From: CAZOKO01 sp964580455
GTDB lineage: Bacteria > Desulfobacterota > WTBG01
NCBI GenBank assembly: GCA_964580455.1
Contig: CAZOKO010000093.1
Location: forward strand, 1-10,226
Reading direction: 5' to 3'
Length of the DNA: 10,226 nucleotides
Of this stretch, positions 1 through 8,108 are shown in pieces. The position numbers and the translations under genes were made by a program. The notes under the pieces were generated by a model. That model ran no database searches. It saw only the letters and a program-made list of their open reading frames with translations, and was not told the origin of the DNA. The number at the start of each line of letters is the position of its first letter. Position 1 is the first letter of the stretch.

Positions 1-13
1 CTAGGTTAAAGGT

Positions 14-2026
14 ATGTTTAAACCAGTCAGAATGAATAAGCTTCAAGCCCTTGTGCTTGATGAACAAAAAAGCGAAGTCATTAAGAAATTACACCAGTCA
101 GGAGCTGTTCAAATCTCAGACTGCCGTGACAAGCTCAGTCATTCTGATTGGAAAGATTTTCTGGAATCACCTGCTCCCAGCCTACTGCTCAGGAAAATAA
201 CATCCTCTCTTATGTCCATTAACAAGTGGTTAGACCTTTTCGAATCTGTTGCACCTGAGTCAAAAGACAGTTTCTTCAAATTCCTTTTTAACCCCACAAC
301 CCCCAGAAAAATTCCTGTCGAAGAGATTGATGGCGAAAAACTTCTTGAAAGAGTCGAGAGTCTGCTTAAGGAAGTTGAGCAATCAACTCAGCAACCTTCA
401 GAACATCTGGAGAAGGTTAGAGAGGATACAAGTAATTTACAGGATGTTCGAAAGTCTATCTCAAAACTCGATCAGCTTGAAATCGATCTTACCTATGTTG
501 AAGAAACGCCCCTTACCTCTGTTTATCTGGGAACAACCCTTACCAAAAATGTTGAGATAATAACCACTGAACTGGAGAAAATCACAGAGCGCAGCTTTAT
601 TCTGGAACAAACTCCATTAAGCCCAACAGAAGCACTTCTCACTATCGTCTGCCTTAGTCAGCATGCCTCTTCTGTATCCAACTTTTTGCGGCGAACAGGT
701 TTTGAGCGAATCGAAATCAGTGGTTATACCGGCAAACCTCCCGAGGCACTTCACGCCGTTAAGGGGAAAATCGAAGAACTAAACAAAGAGGAAAAGCGGC
801 TTGAAAAAGAAATCGTTGCTTCATCTCATCGCTTCAGGGATACCCTGCTTGCTATGCGGGAACTGCTGCAGATTGAGAAGGAGAGAGCAGATATACAAAG
901 CAGCCTTGCCTCAAGCGGACATCTCTGCCTGCTTGAAGCATGGGTACCAGATAAAGCAACGGAGAGGATAACTCGAGAGATAGAATCTATAACTGATGGC
1001 CTCTCGGTCATCGAAGTAACTGAATCTCAAAGTACGGACGAAAAAATTCCTGTCCTCCTTGAAAATCCTCCCTTCTTCCGACACTTTGAGATATTGACCC
1101 GCATGTATTCTCTCCCGAAACATAATGAGATAGATCCCACCATATTACTTACTTTTACCTTTCTCTTCTTCTTTGCTACTATGGTAACTGATGCCCTCTA
1201 TGGTCTTATCACCCTCATACTGGGTGCTCTCATGTTAAGAGGCGGAGGAAGATACAGTGAGACAATCAAAGGTTTCGGCGTTATTTTAACTGCCGGTGGT
1301 GCAACTACCATTATTGCAGGTGCTGTTACCGGGGGGTGGTTTGGCGATCTGGCAATTAAATATCTTGGCATCATTTCCTTAGAAAAGCTGATGATTATTG
1401 ACCCTATGGTTGACGTACTCGCATTCTTGATATTTGCGGTTGCAGTTGGCGTTGTTCACCTGGATATTGGAATCATCCTGGGTATCGTCAACAACGTCAG
1501 AAATCAGGAGATAAAGAAAGCATTTACGGAAAACTTCTGGCTTATTCTTGTCCAACTCCTCTTTATACTGTTTTATTTAAAAACACGTGTACCTCCCGAA
1601 ACGGGTACAGTAATATTTTTCAATATTCTTATAGGATTGATTGCGCTGGCTACACTTGTTCTGCTCGTCCTGGGACATAAGGGGATGTCCTTCTTTACCA
1701 TAACGGGCGCTATAGGAGATACCCTTTCTTATGCCAGGTTGATGGCACTGGGACTTTGCACTGCTGGAATTGCTATGACTGTTAACATCCTTGCCAAGAT
1801 GACTGCAAGTGTACCTGTTATAGGAATAATATTTTTCTTACTCATTATGGTTGTAGGACACGTGTTCAACTGGGTAATCCAGATTATGGGTGCTTTCGTT
1901 CACGGTATCCGCTTACACTATGTAGAATTTTTCGGCAGGTTTTACTCAGGTGGAGGAGATGCATTCACTCCTTTCGCTATCAAAAGGGAAATAACAGAAT
2001 TGAAAATTGAGGGATTGGGGAATTGA
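14..2026 (+). CDS. ntpI: V/A-type ATPase subunit I (a-type membrane stator subunit)
   Basis: This is the 670-residue membrane stator subunit, which carries the two ion half-channels facing the K ring and anchors the peripheral stalks. Residues 1 to about 370 are hydrophilic and rich in coiled coil, as expected for the cytoplasmic arm. From about 377 on there are roughly eight hydrophobic helices. Two family motifs are clear: GDTLSYARLMALG, with R575, and HGIRLHYVEFFGRFYSGGG, with R633. These are the two conserved channel arginines. Length is normal for the family. The ATG at 14 gives the usual family opening (KPVRM, then a hydrophobic strand and LHQSGAVQI); a weak TAGG lies 8 bases upstream, and an in-frame ATG at 32 is the alternative. 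The last residues, IEGLGN, and the stop codon lie inside a 16-base tandem repeat. In archaeal operons the gene before I is usually the G/H subunit, which would be outside this window. Confidence 0.97.
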   Translation: MFKPVRMNKLQALVLDEQKSEVIKKLHQSGAVQISDCRDKLSHSDWKDFLESPAPSLLLRKITSSLMSINKWLDLFESVAPESKDSFFKFLFNPTTPRKIPVEEIDGEKLLERVESLLKEVEQSTQQPSEHLEKVREDTSNLQDVRKSISKLDQLEIDLTYVEETPLTSVYLGTTLTKNVEIITTELEKITERSFILEQTPLSPTEALLTIVCLSQHASSVSNFLRRTGFERIEISGYTGKPPEALHAVKGKIEELNKEEKRLEKEIVASSHRFRDTLLAMRELLQIEKERADIQSSLASSGHLCLLEAWVPDKATERITREIESITDGLSVIEVTESQSTDEKIPVLLENPPFFRHFEILTRMYSLPKHNEIDPTILLTFTFLFFFATMVTDALYGLITLILGALMLRGGGRYSETIKGFGVILTAGGATTIIAGAVTGGWFGDLAIKYLGIISLEKLMIIDPMVDVLAFLIFAVAVGVVHLDIGIILGIVNNVRNQEIKKAFTENFWLILVQLLFILFYLKTRVPPETGTVIFFNILIGLIALATLVLLVLGHKGMSFFTITGAIGDTLSYARLMALGLCTAGIAMTVNILAKMTASVPVIGIIFFLLIMVVGHVFNWVIQIMGAFVHGIRLHYVEFFGRFYSGGGDAFTPFAIKREITELKIEGLGN

Positions 2027-2037
2027 GGGATTTGGAA
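2006..2037. repeat. 16-base tandem repeat, two copies, covering the 3' end of subunit I
   Basis: Two adjacent 16-base units, attgagggattgggga (2006-2021) and attgagggatttggaa (2022-2037), differ at two positions. The first encodes the end of subunit I and the second contains its stop codon (2024-2026). The same phrase (attggggaatt) recurs on the other strand inside the dispersed repeat near 9096-9107, so this belongs to the local repeat vocabulary. Confidence 0.75.
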
Positions 2038-2080
2038 TTAAGGACCAGTAATTTTTGCTAATTCCTCAATCCCTGAATTC
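2020..2080. repeat. Imperfect inverted repeat (hairpin) between I and K
   Basis: The left arm (2020-2040) and the reverse complement of the right arm (2059-2080) agree at about 19 positions with one gap; the loop is 18 bases. In RNA this would be a stem of about 20 base pairs starting at the stop codon of I and ending 36 bases before the K start. No T-run follows it, so it does not look like an intrinsic terminator. It could be an mRNA processing or stability element, but it could equally be just another copy of the repeat vocabulary. Confidence 0.65.
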
Positions 2081-2100
2081 CTAAATTCTAAATTATTGAT

Positions 2101-2108
2101 AAGGGAGG
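2101..2108 (+). promoter_or_regulatory. Strong ribosome binding site for subunit K
   Basis: The sequence aagggagg sits 8 bases before the ATG at 2117, which is ideal spacing. The in-frame ATG at 2111 is only 2 bases away from it, and the TTG at 2096 lies upstream of it. This site therefore decides the K start. A strong site fits a ring subunit needed in many copies. Confidence 0.8.
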
Positions 2109-2116
2109 TAATGATT

Positions 2117-2599
2117 ATGGAACTCAGTATTGGTGTTGGATTGGCAGCTCTTGGGGCAGGACTTTCCATGGGTATTTCTGCAATTGGTGCAGGAATCGGA
2201 GTGGGCATCGCCGGTGCTGCAGGAGCGGGAGTTATTGCAGAAGATCCCAAAAAATTTGGGTCTGTGCTCGTTCTGCAGGCACTGCCTCAGACCCAGGGCA
2301 TCTACGGCTTCCTGGGGGCAATCCTGATCATGATCGGGACTGGCATTTTAGGTGGCATAGTGGAAGTTTCTACTACTCTGGGGCTTATCTGCCTGGGCGC
2401 AGGCGTCTCCACAGGTCTGGGAGGCATCACAGCCATCGGACAGGGAATCACTGCCGGTGCCTGCATGGGAGCTGTTGCCAAACGGCCAGAAAGCTTCGGT
2501 CAGGGAATGGTTCTAAGTGTTATGTCAGAGACCTTTGCCGTCTTCGCACTCCTCATTCTCATTCTGATTCTGGTAGGAGCAAAAATCCTGGGAGGATAA
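2117..2599 (+). CDS. ntpK: V-type ATPase subunit K (rotor-ring proteolipid, Na+-type site)
   Basis: This is the membrane rotor-ring subunit, 160 residues with four transmembrane helices made by an internal duplication. EDPKKFG (42-48) and KRPESFG (122-128) are exactly 80 residues apart, half the protein. The essential carboxylate E138 (MSETF) is present in hairpin 2, while the equivalent place in hairpin 1 is Q58 (LPQTQ). The ring thus has one carboxylate per four helices, the V-type pattern. L56, T59, Q60, Y63, Q109 and E138 match in identity and spacing the Na+-site residues L61, T64, Q65, Y68, Q110 and E139 of Enterococcus hirae NtpK (recalled from the literature). I infer Na+ coupling. 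The ATG at 2117 is preferred because of the ribosome binding site at 2101; upstream in-frame starts would add up to 7 residues. The gene is separated from E by a repeat-bearing spacer. Confidence 0.96.
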   Translation: MELSIGVGLAALGAGLSMGISAIGAGIGVGIAGAAGAGVIAEDPKKFGSVLVLQALPQTQGIYGFLGAILIMIGTGILGGIVEVSTTLGLICLGAGVSTGLGGITAIGQGITAGACMGAVAKRPESFGQGMVLSVMSETFAVFALLILILILVGAKILGG

Positions 2600-2612
2600 T
2601 GTTGTACAATAC

Positions 2613-2755
2613 AGGATGCTGGATAAAACGAATGCAGATTTCGGGTAGAGGGATGTGAAATTTAAAATAATCTTTTTATCCCATATCACAGATCTCACAT
2701 CACACATCGTTATGTATTGAACTTGCATCAAGCAACCAGTATCCAGTATCGTTTC
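2613..2755. repeat. Dispersed repeat copy A, in the K-E spacer (MITE-like)
   Basis: This roughly 143-base element fills most of the 231-base gap between K and E. Its core (2660-2729) matches the reverse complement of 9008-9069 almost base for base, apart from 7 extra bases (cacacat) and one substitution. Its right end (2727-2755) matches the reverse complement of 9961-9989 at 27 of 29 positions. The ends are weakly inverted: ggatgctggata at the left against cgatactggata read in from the right. No coding capacity is evident. I infer a small non-autonomous mobile or repetitive element inserted within the operon. Confidence 0.8.
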
Positions 2756-2830
2756 AATTGTTGCGACCATTGACAAATGGCCAACGACAAAGAACTTCTG
2801 TATACTACATAACTACTTTTTGAGGATACT

Positions 2831-3466
2831 ATGACTGGTGAAGGTGAAAAGAGAATAATTAACAGGCTTATTCAGATGGCTGACGAGGATGTCAGCAAGA
2901 TAACGGCCGAGGCTCAGGCAAATGCTGAAGAGATTAGAAAAGATGCTGAGCTGAAAGCAAACTCTGAGGCTCAGGATATCATCAATACCGGTACGCGAGA
3001 AGCCAGGAGGGAAAAACAGAGAATCCTGGCAGATGCACGCCTTAAAGCCAAAAGAAAATTGATGTCCATGCAGGAGCAGTTGATGCAGGCAGTCTTTGAG
3101 CAGGCAACCAGGCACATACAGCAACTCGTTGTTAAAGGAGAAGATGGAGAATATAAATACGACACCATTATTACTGATTTTACCAGAGAGGCAACAGAAA
3201 TCATTGGGCAACAATCCCTTCAGCTCTCTTTCAACCAGAAGGACAGGGATAGATTTCAACCGCTCTTATCTAAGATAAGTCAAAACATTTCTCAGTCTCT
3301 GGGTAAAAAAATAACACTTTCAATTGCCGAAAAGACCATCCCTACGCTCGGCGGAGTAAACGTCAAAAGCGAGGATGGCACAGTAGGAGTAGACAACACG
3401 ATTGAATCGAGAATGATCCGATTCAATGAGAAATTAAAAGCTGATGTAACCAGGATACTTTTTTAA
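2831..3466 (+). CDS. ntpE: V/A-type ATPase subunit E (peripheral stalk)
   Basis: This 211-residue protein is a peripheral stalk subunit that links the catalytic head to subunit I. The first roughly 105 residues are a long charged, alanine-rich helix with heptad character (for example AQANAEEIRKDAELKA), typical of the coiled coil that pairs with subunit G/H. The C-terminal half is a compact alpha/beta domain ending with the family pattern TLGGVNVKSEDGTVGVDNT and an ES-R motif, which contacts the top of the head. The ATG at 2831 has tgagg 6 bases upstream. C follows 8 bases after the stop. The usual partner G/H is not found downstream or within the cluster. The gene comes after a repeat-filled gap, so its transcription may depend on read-through across the repeat or on an unrecognised internal promoter. 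Confidence 0.94.
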   Translation: MTGEGEKRIINRLIQMADEDVSKITAEAQANAEEIRKDAELKANSEAQDIINTGTREARREKQRILADARLKAKRKLMSMQEQLMQAVFEQATRHIQQLVVKGEDGEYKYDTIITDFTREATEIIGQQSLQLSFNQKDRDRFQPLLSKISQNISQSLGKKITLSIAEKTIPTLGGVNVKSEDGTVGVDNTIESRMIRFNEKLKADVTRILF

Positions 3467-3474
3467 GAGCTGAA

Positions 3475-4602
3475 ATGGTTATCGATACTCAATTTATGAT
3501 TATAATTATCGGGTTGGTTCTGGCACTCTCCCTGCCGCTACTCATCTTTCTAACCAAATCGGTACAGAATATCACTCCTTACCTTTATATGAATGCCCGA
3601 CTTAAGGCTAAAGAAGGGAGACTCATAACCAGGCCACAACTGGAAGAGATGACCGTTTCACATTCTCTTTCAGATATTTCCTCCATCCTTGAGGGTACAG
3701 TTTATGGGAGTGAAATGCAGGGTTTAATGATTAATAACGCCGAAACACTGGAGGAGATGCTTCAAAAGCATAAAGCCAGTCTCTACAATGAGATTATGGG
3801 GATGATGCCCAATAAGATTACAGATGTTTTTTCCTATCTCTGCCAGGAACTGGAGATAAACACTGTTAAATCGCTTCTTCGTGACATCCATACGCAAAAA
3901 CCTGCAGGGCAGATATCCCTTCTGGCAACTTCAACAGGGGAATTGCAGGCGGAAAAACTAAAAAGGATGTCTGAATCCCGTAATATCGCTGAAATGATTC
4001 CTCTTCTGGAGGGTACTTCATATGAATCCCTCATGGAAACACTGCCTGCCTATGAGCAGTCAAAAAAGCTTAATGCTTTAGAATCGTTACTTGACAGAAT
4101 TATCCTTACAGATACCTGGAAGGTAATTTCCAAAAGGGGCGATCTCCCCCTGCTTCAGGATTATTTTGCCACTAAGGTCGATGTCCTGAATCTGAAGGTA
4201 CTGCTGAGGGCAAAGAGAGACCACCTGAGCTGGGACGAGATTGAAATGTTTTTATTCCCTCAGGAAAATCTTTTTCATCAGGCAAAGACAAGTTATGGTG
4301 AGGAAGAAGATATCCGGGGATTAATCACCAGTCTGGAAACAACGCCCTTTTATAATTCTTTAATGGAGGTTCTCCCCGAATACGAAAAAACTCATTCCCT
4401 TCTCCCTTTAGAAAAGGTGCTGGATGAATTCATTTTAAGAACAGGCTGGGATATTTCCGTGAAACATCCCTTTGGTATTGGCCCCCTAGTGGGTTTTCTC
4501 TCCTTAAAGGAAGCTGAGATAAAAAATATAAGGGCCCTGGCTGTTGCCAAAGAGGCAAACCTTAACCATGAAGAAACAAGATCATTAATGGTGAGCATCT
4601 GA
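3475..4602 (+). CDS. ntpC: V/A-type ATPase subunit C (d-type rotor coupler) with N-terminal membrane anchor
   Basis: This 375-residue subunit is the funnel-shaped socket that joins the D/F stalk to the K ring. The conserved family opening (PYLYMNARLKAKEGRLI) begins only at residue 35. Before it is a strong hydrophobic stretch, residues 7-27, rich in I and L, that looks like one transmembrane helix. The expected threefold internal repeat is visible: LEGTVYGSEM near 72, LEGTSYESLMETLPAYEQ from about 178, and LETTPFYNSLMEVLPEYEK from about 286. The start at 3475 is 8 bases after E ends, with only a weak aagag upstream. The next in-frame ATGs are at residues 8 and 39; starting at residue 39 would delete the anchor and leave a gap of more than 120 bases in a tight operon. 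F starts 1 base after the stop. I recall archaeal subunit C proteins with a similar N-terminal helix, but cannot verify that here. Confidence 0.93.
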   Translation: MVIDTQFMIIIIGLVLALSLPLLIFLTKSVQNITPYLYMNARLKAKEGRLITRPQLEEMTVSHSLSDISSILEGTVYGSEMQGLMINNAETLEEMLQKHKASLYNEIMGMMPNKITDVFSYLCQELEINTVKSLLRDIHTQKPAGQISLLATSTGELQAEKLKRMSESRNIAEMIPLLEGTSYESLMETLPAYEQSKKLNALESLLDRIILTDTWKVISKRGDLPLLQDYFATKVDVLNLKVLLRAKRDHLSWDEIEMFLFPQENLFHQAKTSYGEEEDIRGLITSLETTPFYNSLMEVLPEYEKTHSLLPLEKVLDEFILRTGWDISVKHPFGIGPLVGFLSLKEAEIKNIRALAVAKEANLNHEETRSLMVSI

Positions 4603-4603
4603 T

Positions 4604-4924
4604 ATGGAACTTGTTGTTATTGGAGATGAAAATACCAGAACAGGCTTTAAACTTGCCGGAGTCAGTCGGACATATCCTGGAGATGAAGCAAAAACTCACT
4701 TAGAGAAAATGCTTCAGGAAGGTACCGTAGGTATTATTATTATTAACGAGAAAATCGCTGACGAAAACAGAGAAATCATAAACCGAGCTAAAAAGGATGC
4801 GAAAAAGTTAACACCTATCATTATAGAGATACCTGGAAGTACAGGTCCTATAGAAAGGGAGATTGATCCTTTACAGGAACTTATCAGGAGGGCTCTGGGA
4901 GCCCAGATAGGAGAGGAGGAATAG
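4604..4924 (+). CDS. ntpF_like: V/A-type ATPase subunit F (central stalk)
   Basis: This 106-residue protein is the small central-stalk subunit that binds D and rotates with it. The pattern is characteristic: an opening strand (MELVVIGDENTRTGFKLAGV), a middle strand with a run of isoleucines (GTVGIIIINEKIADENREI), and a later strand (LTPIIIEIPGSTGP). This is a small Rossmann-like fold followed by a C-terminal helix. Length is typical (about 100). The start is one base after the stop of C, with ggtgag about 8 bases upstream inside the end of C, suggesting translational coupling. The stop lies 2 bases before the TTG start of A. Subunit letters differ between naming systems: this is the archaeal F subunit, called NtpG in Enterococcus, so the symbol given is only indicative. 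Confidence 0.92.
   Translation: MELVVIGDENTRTGFKLAGVSRTYPGDEAKTHLEKMLQEGTVGIIIINEKIADENREIINRAKKDAKKLTPIIIEIPGSTGPIEREIDPLQELIRRALGAQIGEEE
4911..4919 (+). promoter_or_regulatory. Ribosome binding site that supports a TTG start for subunit A
   Basis: A purine-rich gagaggagg at the end of F lies about 7 bases before TTG at 4927. The next in-frame ATG is at residue 17, inside the conserved first beta strand (KSIAGPLM), so the TTG start is well supported. Confidence 0.75.
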
Positions 4925-4926
4925 CA

Positions 4927-6690
4927 TTGAAAGAATTCAAAAAAGGAACAATAAAGAGCATTGCCGGCCCCCTGATGATCGCAGAACAGATGTCAGGCTG
5001 TGAAATGTATGAAGTAGTGAGGGTTGGTGAAGAAAAATTGATGGGTGAAACCATAAAACTTGTGGGAGATCTGGCTTATGTCCAGGTCTATGAGGATACT
5101 ACGGGGCTAAAACCAGGGGAGGCAGTGGTTCGCACAGGAATGCCTCTCTCTGTGGAGCTGGGTCCCGGGATTATTGGAAACTTTTATGATGGCATTCAAA
5201 GACCACTGCAGGAAATTAAAAACCGGTCAGGAGATTTTATCGGCCGTGGCATCACAGTACCAGGGTTAAACCCGGATAAAAAGTGGGACTTTACCCCGAC
5301 AGTGGAAAAGGGTGCGGAACTGGTTGAAGGAGACATTATTGGCTCGGCACCTGAATCCAAGGTAATTACTCATAAGATAATGATACCCCCCGGAATTAAC
5401 GGAAAACTTCTAGAAATAAAAAAAGGCAGTTTTACTGTCAACGATACCATAGCTGTAGTTGAAACCGCCGGAGGAAAGGCTGAGATTAAAATGAAACAAC
5501 AGTGGCCGGTAAGAATTGGCAGGCCTTCCAAAGAAAAGCTTTCCCCATCTGTTCCCCTTCTTACCGGGCAAAGAATCTATGACACCTTCTTTCCGGTTGC
5601 CAAAGGAGGATCTGCTGCCATCCCCGGAGGCTTTGGAACTGGCAAAACAGTAAGCCAGCACCAGTTGGCAAAATGGGCTAACTCTCAAGTTGTTGTGTAC
5701 GTTGGCTGCGGGGAAAGGGGAAATGAAATGACTGAAGTTTTAGAGACTTTCCCCGAACTAGATGATCCCACAACGGGTGAAAAACTGATGGAAAGGTCCA
5801 CCCTGATTGCAAATACCTCTAACATGCCTGTCGCAGCACGAGAGGCATCCATCTATACAGGAGTGACTATTGCAGAATATTACAGAGACATGGGATATGA
5901 CGTTGCCCTTATGGCAGACTCTACTTCAAGATGGGCAGAGGCCTTAAGGGAAATCTCTGGAAGACTGGAGGAGATGCCGGGAGAGGAAGGATACCCCGCC
6001 TATCTCGCAACCAGATTATCTGCCTTCTACGAACGGGCAGGAAGAACGACAACTTTAGGCAAGGAAGAAAGAATGGGTTCGGTTACTCTGGTAGGTGCAG
6101 TATCACCTCCAGGCGGAGACCTTTCAGAACCGGTCTCCCAGAATACCCTGAGGGCAGTTGGATCCTTTTGGGCCCTTGACTCCAGCCTGGCTGACAGACG
6201 GCACTTCCCAGCCATCAACTGGCTGAGGAGCTACTCACTCTATTTAGATCCCACACACGAATGGTACAATGAAAATGCTACAGAAGAATTTCGCGAGCTC
6301 CGCAAACAGGCCCTTGTCACACTTCAGACCGAAGCGGAACTTCAGGAGATTGTCCAGCTCATTGGCGCAGATTCACTGCCAGAGAGAGAAAGAACACTGC
6401 TTGAGATCGCACGAATGATAAGAGAGGATTATCTGCAGCAGCATGCCTATCATGAAGTTGATAGCTACTGCTCTTTGGAAAAACAGTTACTCATGCTCAA
6501 GGTCATATCACTCTTCAACAAGAAAGCTCTGGAGGCTATTGATCTGGGGGTCAGTATCGACAAGATTACATCTCTTCCGGTCAAAGACGAAATTGCCAGA
6601 ATGAAATACGTAGAAGGTGATCAGTTTAAACAAAAACATGAAGAATTAGAAAAAACAATAAACGAGCAATTTGATTCACTGAGGGAGTAA
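4927..6690 (+). CDS. ntpA: V/A-type ATPase catalytic subunit A
   Basis: This 587-residue subunit holds the catalytic nucleotide sites of the head. Visible parts in order: an N-terminal beta barrel (GTIKSIAGPLMIAEQM); FYDGIQRPL near 88; the A-specific non-homologous insert at about 110-190; the P-loop GGFGTGKT at 234-241 with K240 and T241; GCGERGNEM with catalytic E263; and the Walker B strand VALMADSTSRWAEALRE with D331. The C-terminal part is helical. Length matches the family. Translation begins at TTG, 2 bases after F ends. B begins 2 bases after the A stop. All catalytic residues are in place, so the enzyme should be active either as an ATP synthase or as an ion pump; sequence alone does not decide the direction. 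Confidence 0.98.
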   Translation: MKEFKKGTIKSIAGPLMIAEQMSGCEMYEVVRVGEEKLMGETIKLVGDLAYVQVYEDTTGLKPGEAVVRTGMPLSVELGPGIIGNFYDGIQRPLQEIKNRSGDFIGRGITVPGLNPDKKWDFTPTVEKGAELVEGDIIGSAPESKVITHKIMIPPGINGKLLEIKKGSFTVNDTIAVVETAGGKAEIKMKQQWPVRIGRPSKEKLSPSVPLLTGQRIYDTFFPVAKGGSAAIPGGFGTGKTVSQHQLAKWANSQVVVYVGCGERGNEMTEVLETFPELDDPTTGEKLMERSTLIANTSNMPVAAREASIYTGVTIAEYYRDMGYDVALMADSTSRWAEALREISGRLEEMPGEEGYPAYLATRLSAFYERAGRTTTLGKEERMGSVTLVGAVSPPGGDLSEPVSQNTLRAVGSFWALDSSLADRRHFPAINWLRSYSLYLDPTHEWYNENATEEFRELRKQALVTLQTEAELQEIVQLIGADSLPERERTLLEIARMIREDYLQQHAYHEVDSYCSLEKQLLMLKVISLFNKKALEAIDLGVSIDKITSLPVKDEIARMKYVEGDQFKQKHEELEKTINEQFDSLRE

Positions 6691-6692
6691 CC

Positions 6693-8090
6693 ATGGCAAT
6701 AGATATTAAGACAAAAGAGTACAAAACAGTGAAAGAGGTAGCTGGCCCACTCCTGGCAGTAGCGGGAGTTGAAGGAGTTGCCTTTGGAGAGGTAGTAAGA
6801 ATCAAGACTCCTCAGGGTGAAAGTCGTCTGGGTCAGGTCCTGGAATCAAGCAAAGATATTGCTGTTGTACAGGTATTTGAGGGGACCACTGGCATTGATA
6901 CTTTAGAAACCAGTGTGCGCTTTACCGGTGATATAATGCGTATTGCCGTATCTAAGGAAATGGTAGGAAGATTCTTTGACGGCCTGGGAAGGCCGATAGA
7001 TGGAGGGCCTGAAATCATCTCAGACACTAAACTTCCCATCACCGGGGCACCGATTAATCCAACTGCCAGGGACTATCCCAATGAATTTATTCAAACAGGC
7101 ATTTCCACCATCGACGGAATGAATACACTGGTGAGAGGGCAAAAACTGCCTATCTTTTCCGGTTCTGGTATGGCACATAATCAACTGGCAGCCCAGATTG
7201 CCAGGCAAGCCAGGGTCTTAACCTCGGAGGAATCTTTCTCTGTTGTCTTCGCGGCCATGGGAATCACCCATGAAGAATCTGCCTTTTTTATCAAGGATTT
7301 TGAACGCACAGGCGCAATCGAGCGCATTGTAGCCTTCATCAACCTGGCAGATGACCCGGCCATAGAACGTACCATCACTCCCCGAATGGCACTGACTGCT
7401 GCAGAATACCTCGCCTTTGAATGTGATATGCACGTGCTGGTTATCTTAACAGATATGACCAATTATTGTGAGGCATTAAGAGAAATAGCCGCAGCACGTG
7501 AGGAAGTGCCCGGCAGAAGGGGATACCCAGGATATATGTACACAGACCTCTCTACTAATTATGAGAGGGCGGGAAGAATCAGGGGAAAGAAAGGCTCGAT
7601 TACCCAGATTCCTATCCTTTCCATGCCCGATGATGATATTACTCATCCTATCCCTGACCTCACAGGATATATAACCGAGGGTCAGTTTGTGTTAACCAGA
7701 GAACTTCATAACAAGGGTATCCATCCATCGGTAGATGTGTTGCCCAGTCTCTCCCGCTTAATGAACGAAGGTATAGGTGAAGGTCGTACCCGTGCCGACC
7801 ATCTTGGTGTCTCTGACCAATGCTACTCTGCATATGCAGAAGGAAGAGATATCAGAAATCTGGTGGCGGTTGTGGGAGAAGAGGCACTTACCGAGAGGGA
7901 TAAACGCTATCTGGAATTTGCGGACAATTTTGAAAAAGAATTTGTTACCCAGAGTTCTGACGAAAACAGGACTATTGAAGAAACGCTGGATTTAGGGTGG
8001 GAGCTGCTTTCTGTTTTACCAGAAGGAGAGCTTAAGAGAATCGACGAAAAATATGTTAAGAAATATCATCCTAAATATCGAGGCAAATAG
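6693..8090 (+). CDS. ntpB: V/A-type ATPase subunit B (non-catalytic head subunit)
   Basis: This 465-residue subunit alternates with A in the hexameric head and completes the nucleotide sites. As expected for B, there is no true P-loop: the equivalent place reads SGSGMAHN (156-163). Other family motifs are RFFDGLGRPIDGGP near 90, RRGYPGYMYTDLSTNYERAG near 275-295 with arginines R292 and R295, and SMPDDDITHPIPDLTGYITE from 310. Length is typical. The ATG at 6693 has gagggag 5 bases upstream, overlapping the end of A. The stop is followed 18 bases later by D. Nothing is missing or unusual. Confidence 0.98.
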   Translation: MAIDIKTKEYKTVKEVAGPLLAVAGVEGVAFGEVVRIKTPQGESRLGQVLESSKDIAVVQVFEGTTGIDTLETSVRFTGDIMRIAVSKEMVGRFFDGLGRPIDGGPEIISDTKLPITGAPINPTARDYPNEFIQTGISTIDGMNTLVRGQKLPIFSGSGMAHNQLAAQIARQARVLTSEESFSVVFAAMGITHEESAFFIKDFERTGAIERIVAFINLADDPAIERTITPRMALTAAEYLAFECDMHVLVILTDMTNYCEALREIAAAREEVPGRRGYPGYMYTDLSTNYERAGRIRGKKGSITQIPILSMPDDDITHPIPDLTGYITEGQFVLTRELHNKGIHPSVDVLPSLSRLMNEGIGEGRTRADHLGVSDQCYSAYAEGRDIRNLVAVVGEEALTERDKRYLEFADNFEKEFVTQSSDENRTIEETLDLGWELLSVLPEGELKRIDEKYVKKYHPKYRGK

Positions 8091-8108
8091 ATTTCCGGAG
8101 AATAACTG

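Noticed and set aside
2770..2806. TTGACA (2770-2775) and TATACT (2801-2806) in the K-E spacer as an internal promoter for E-D
   Set aside because: The spacer is 25 bases, far from the usual 16-18, and no better -35 lies at the right distance from TATACT.
2813..3259. A - strand frame of 148 codons opposite subunit E
   Set aside because: Shadow frame: subunit E on the + strand has clear family motifs and a good start. The antisense frame has no recognisable motifs.
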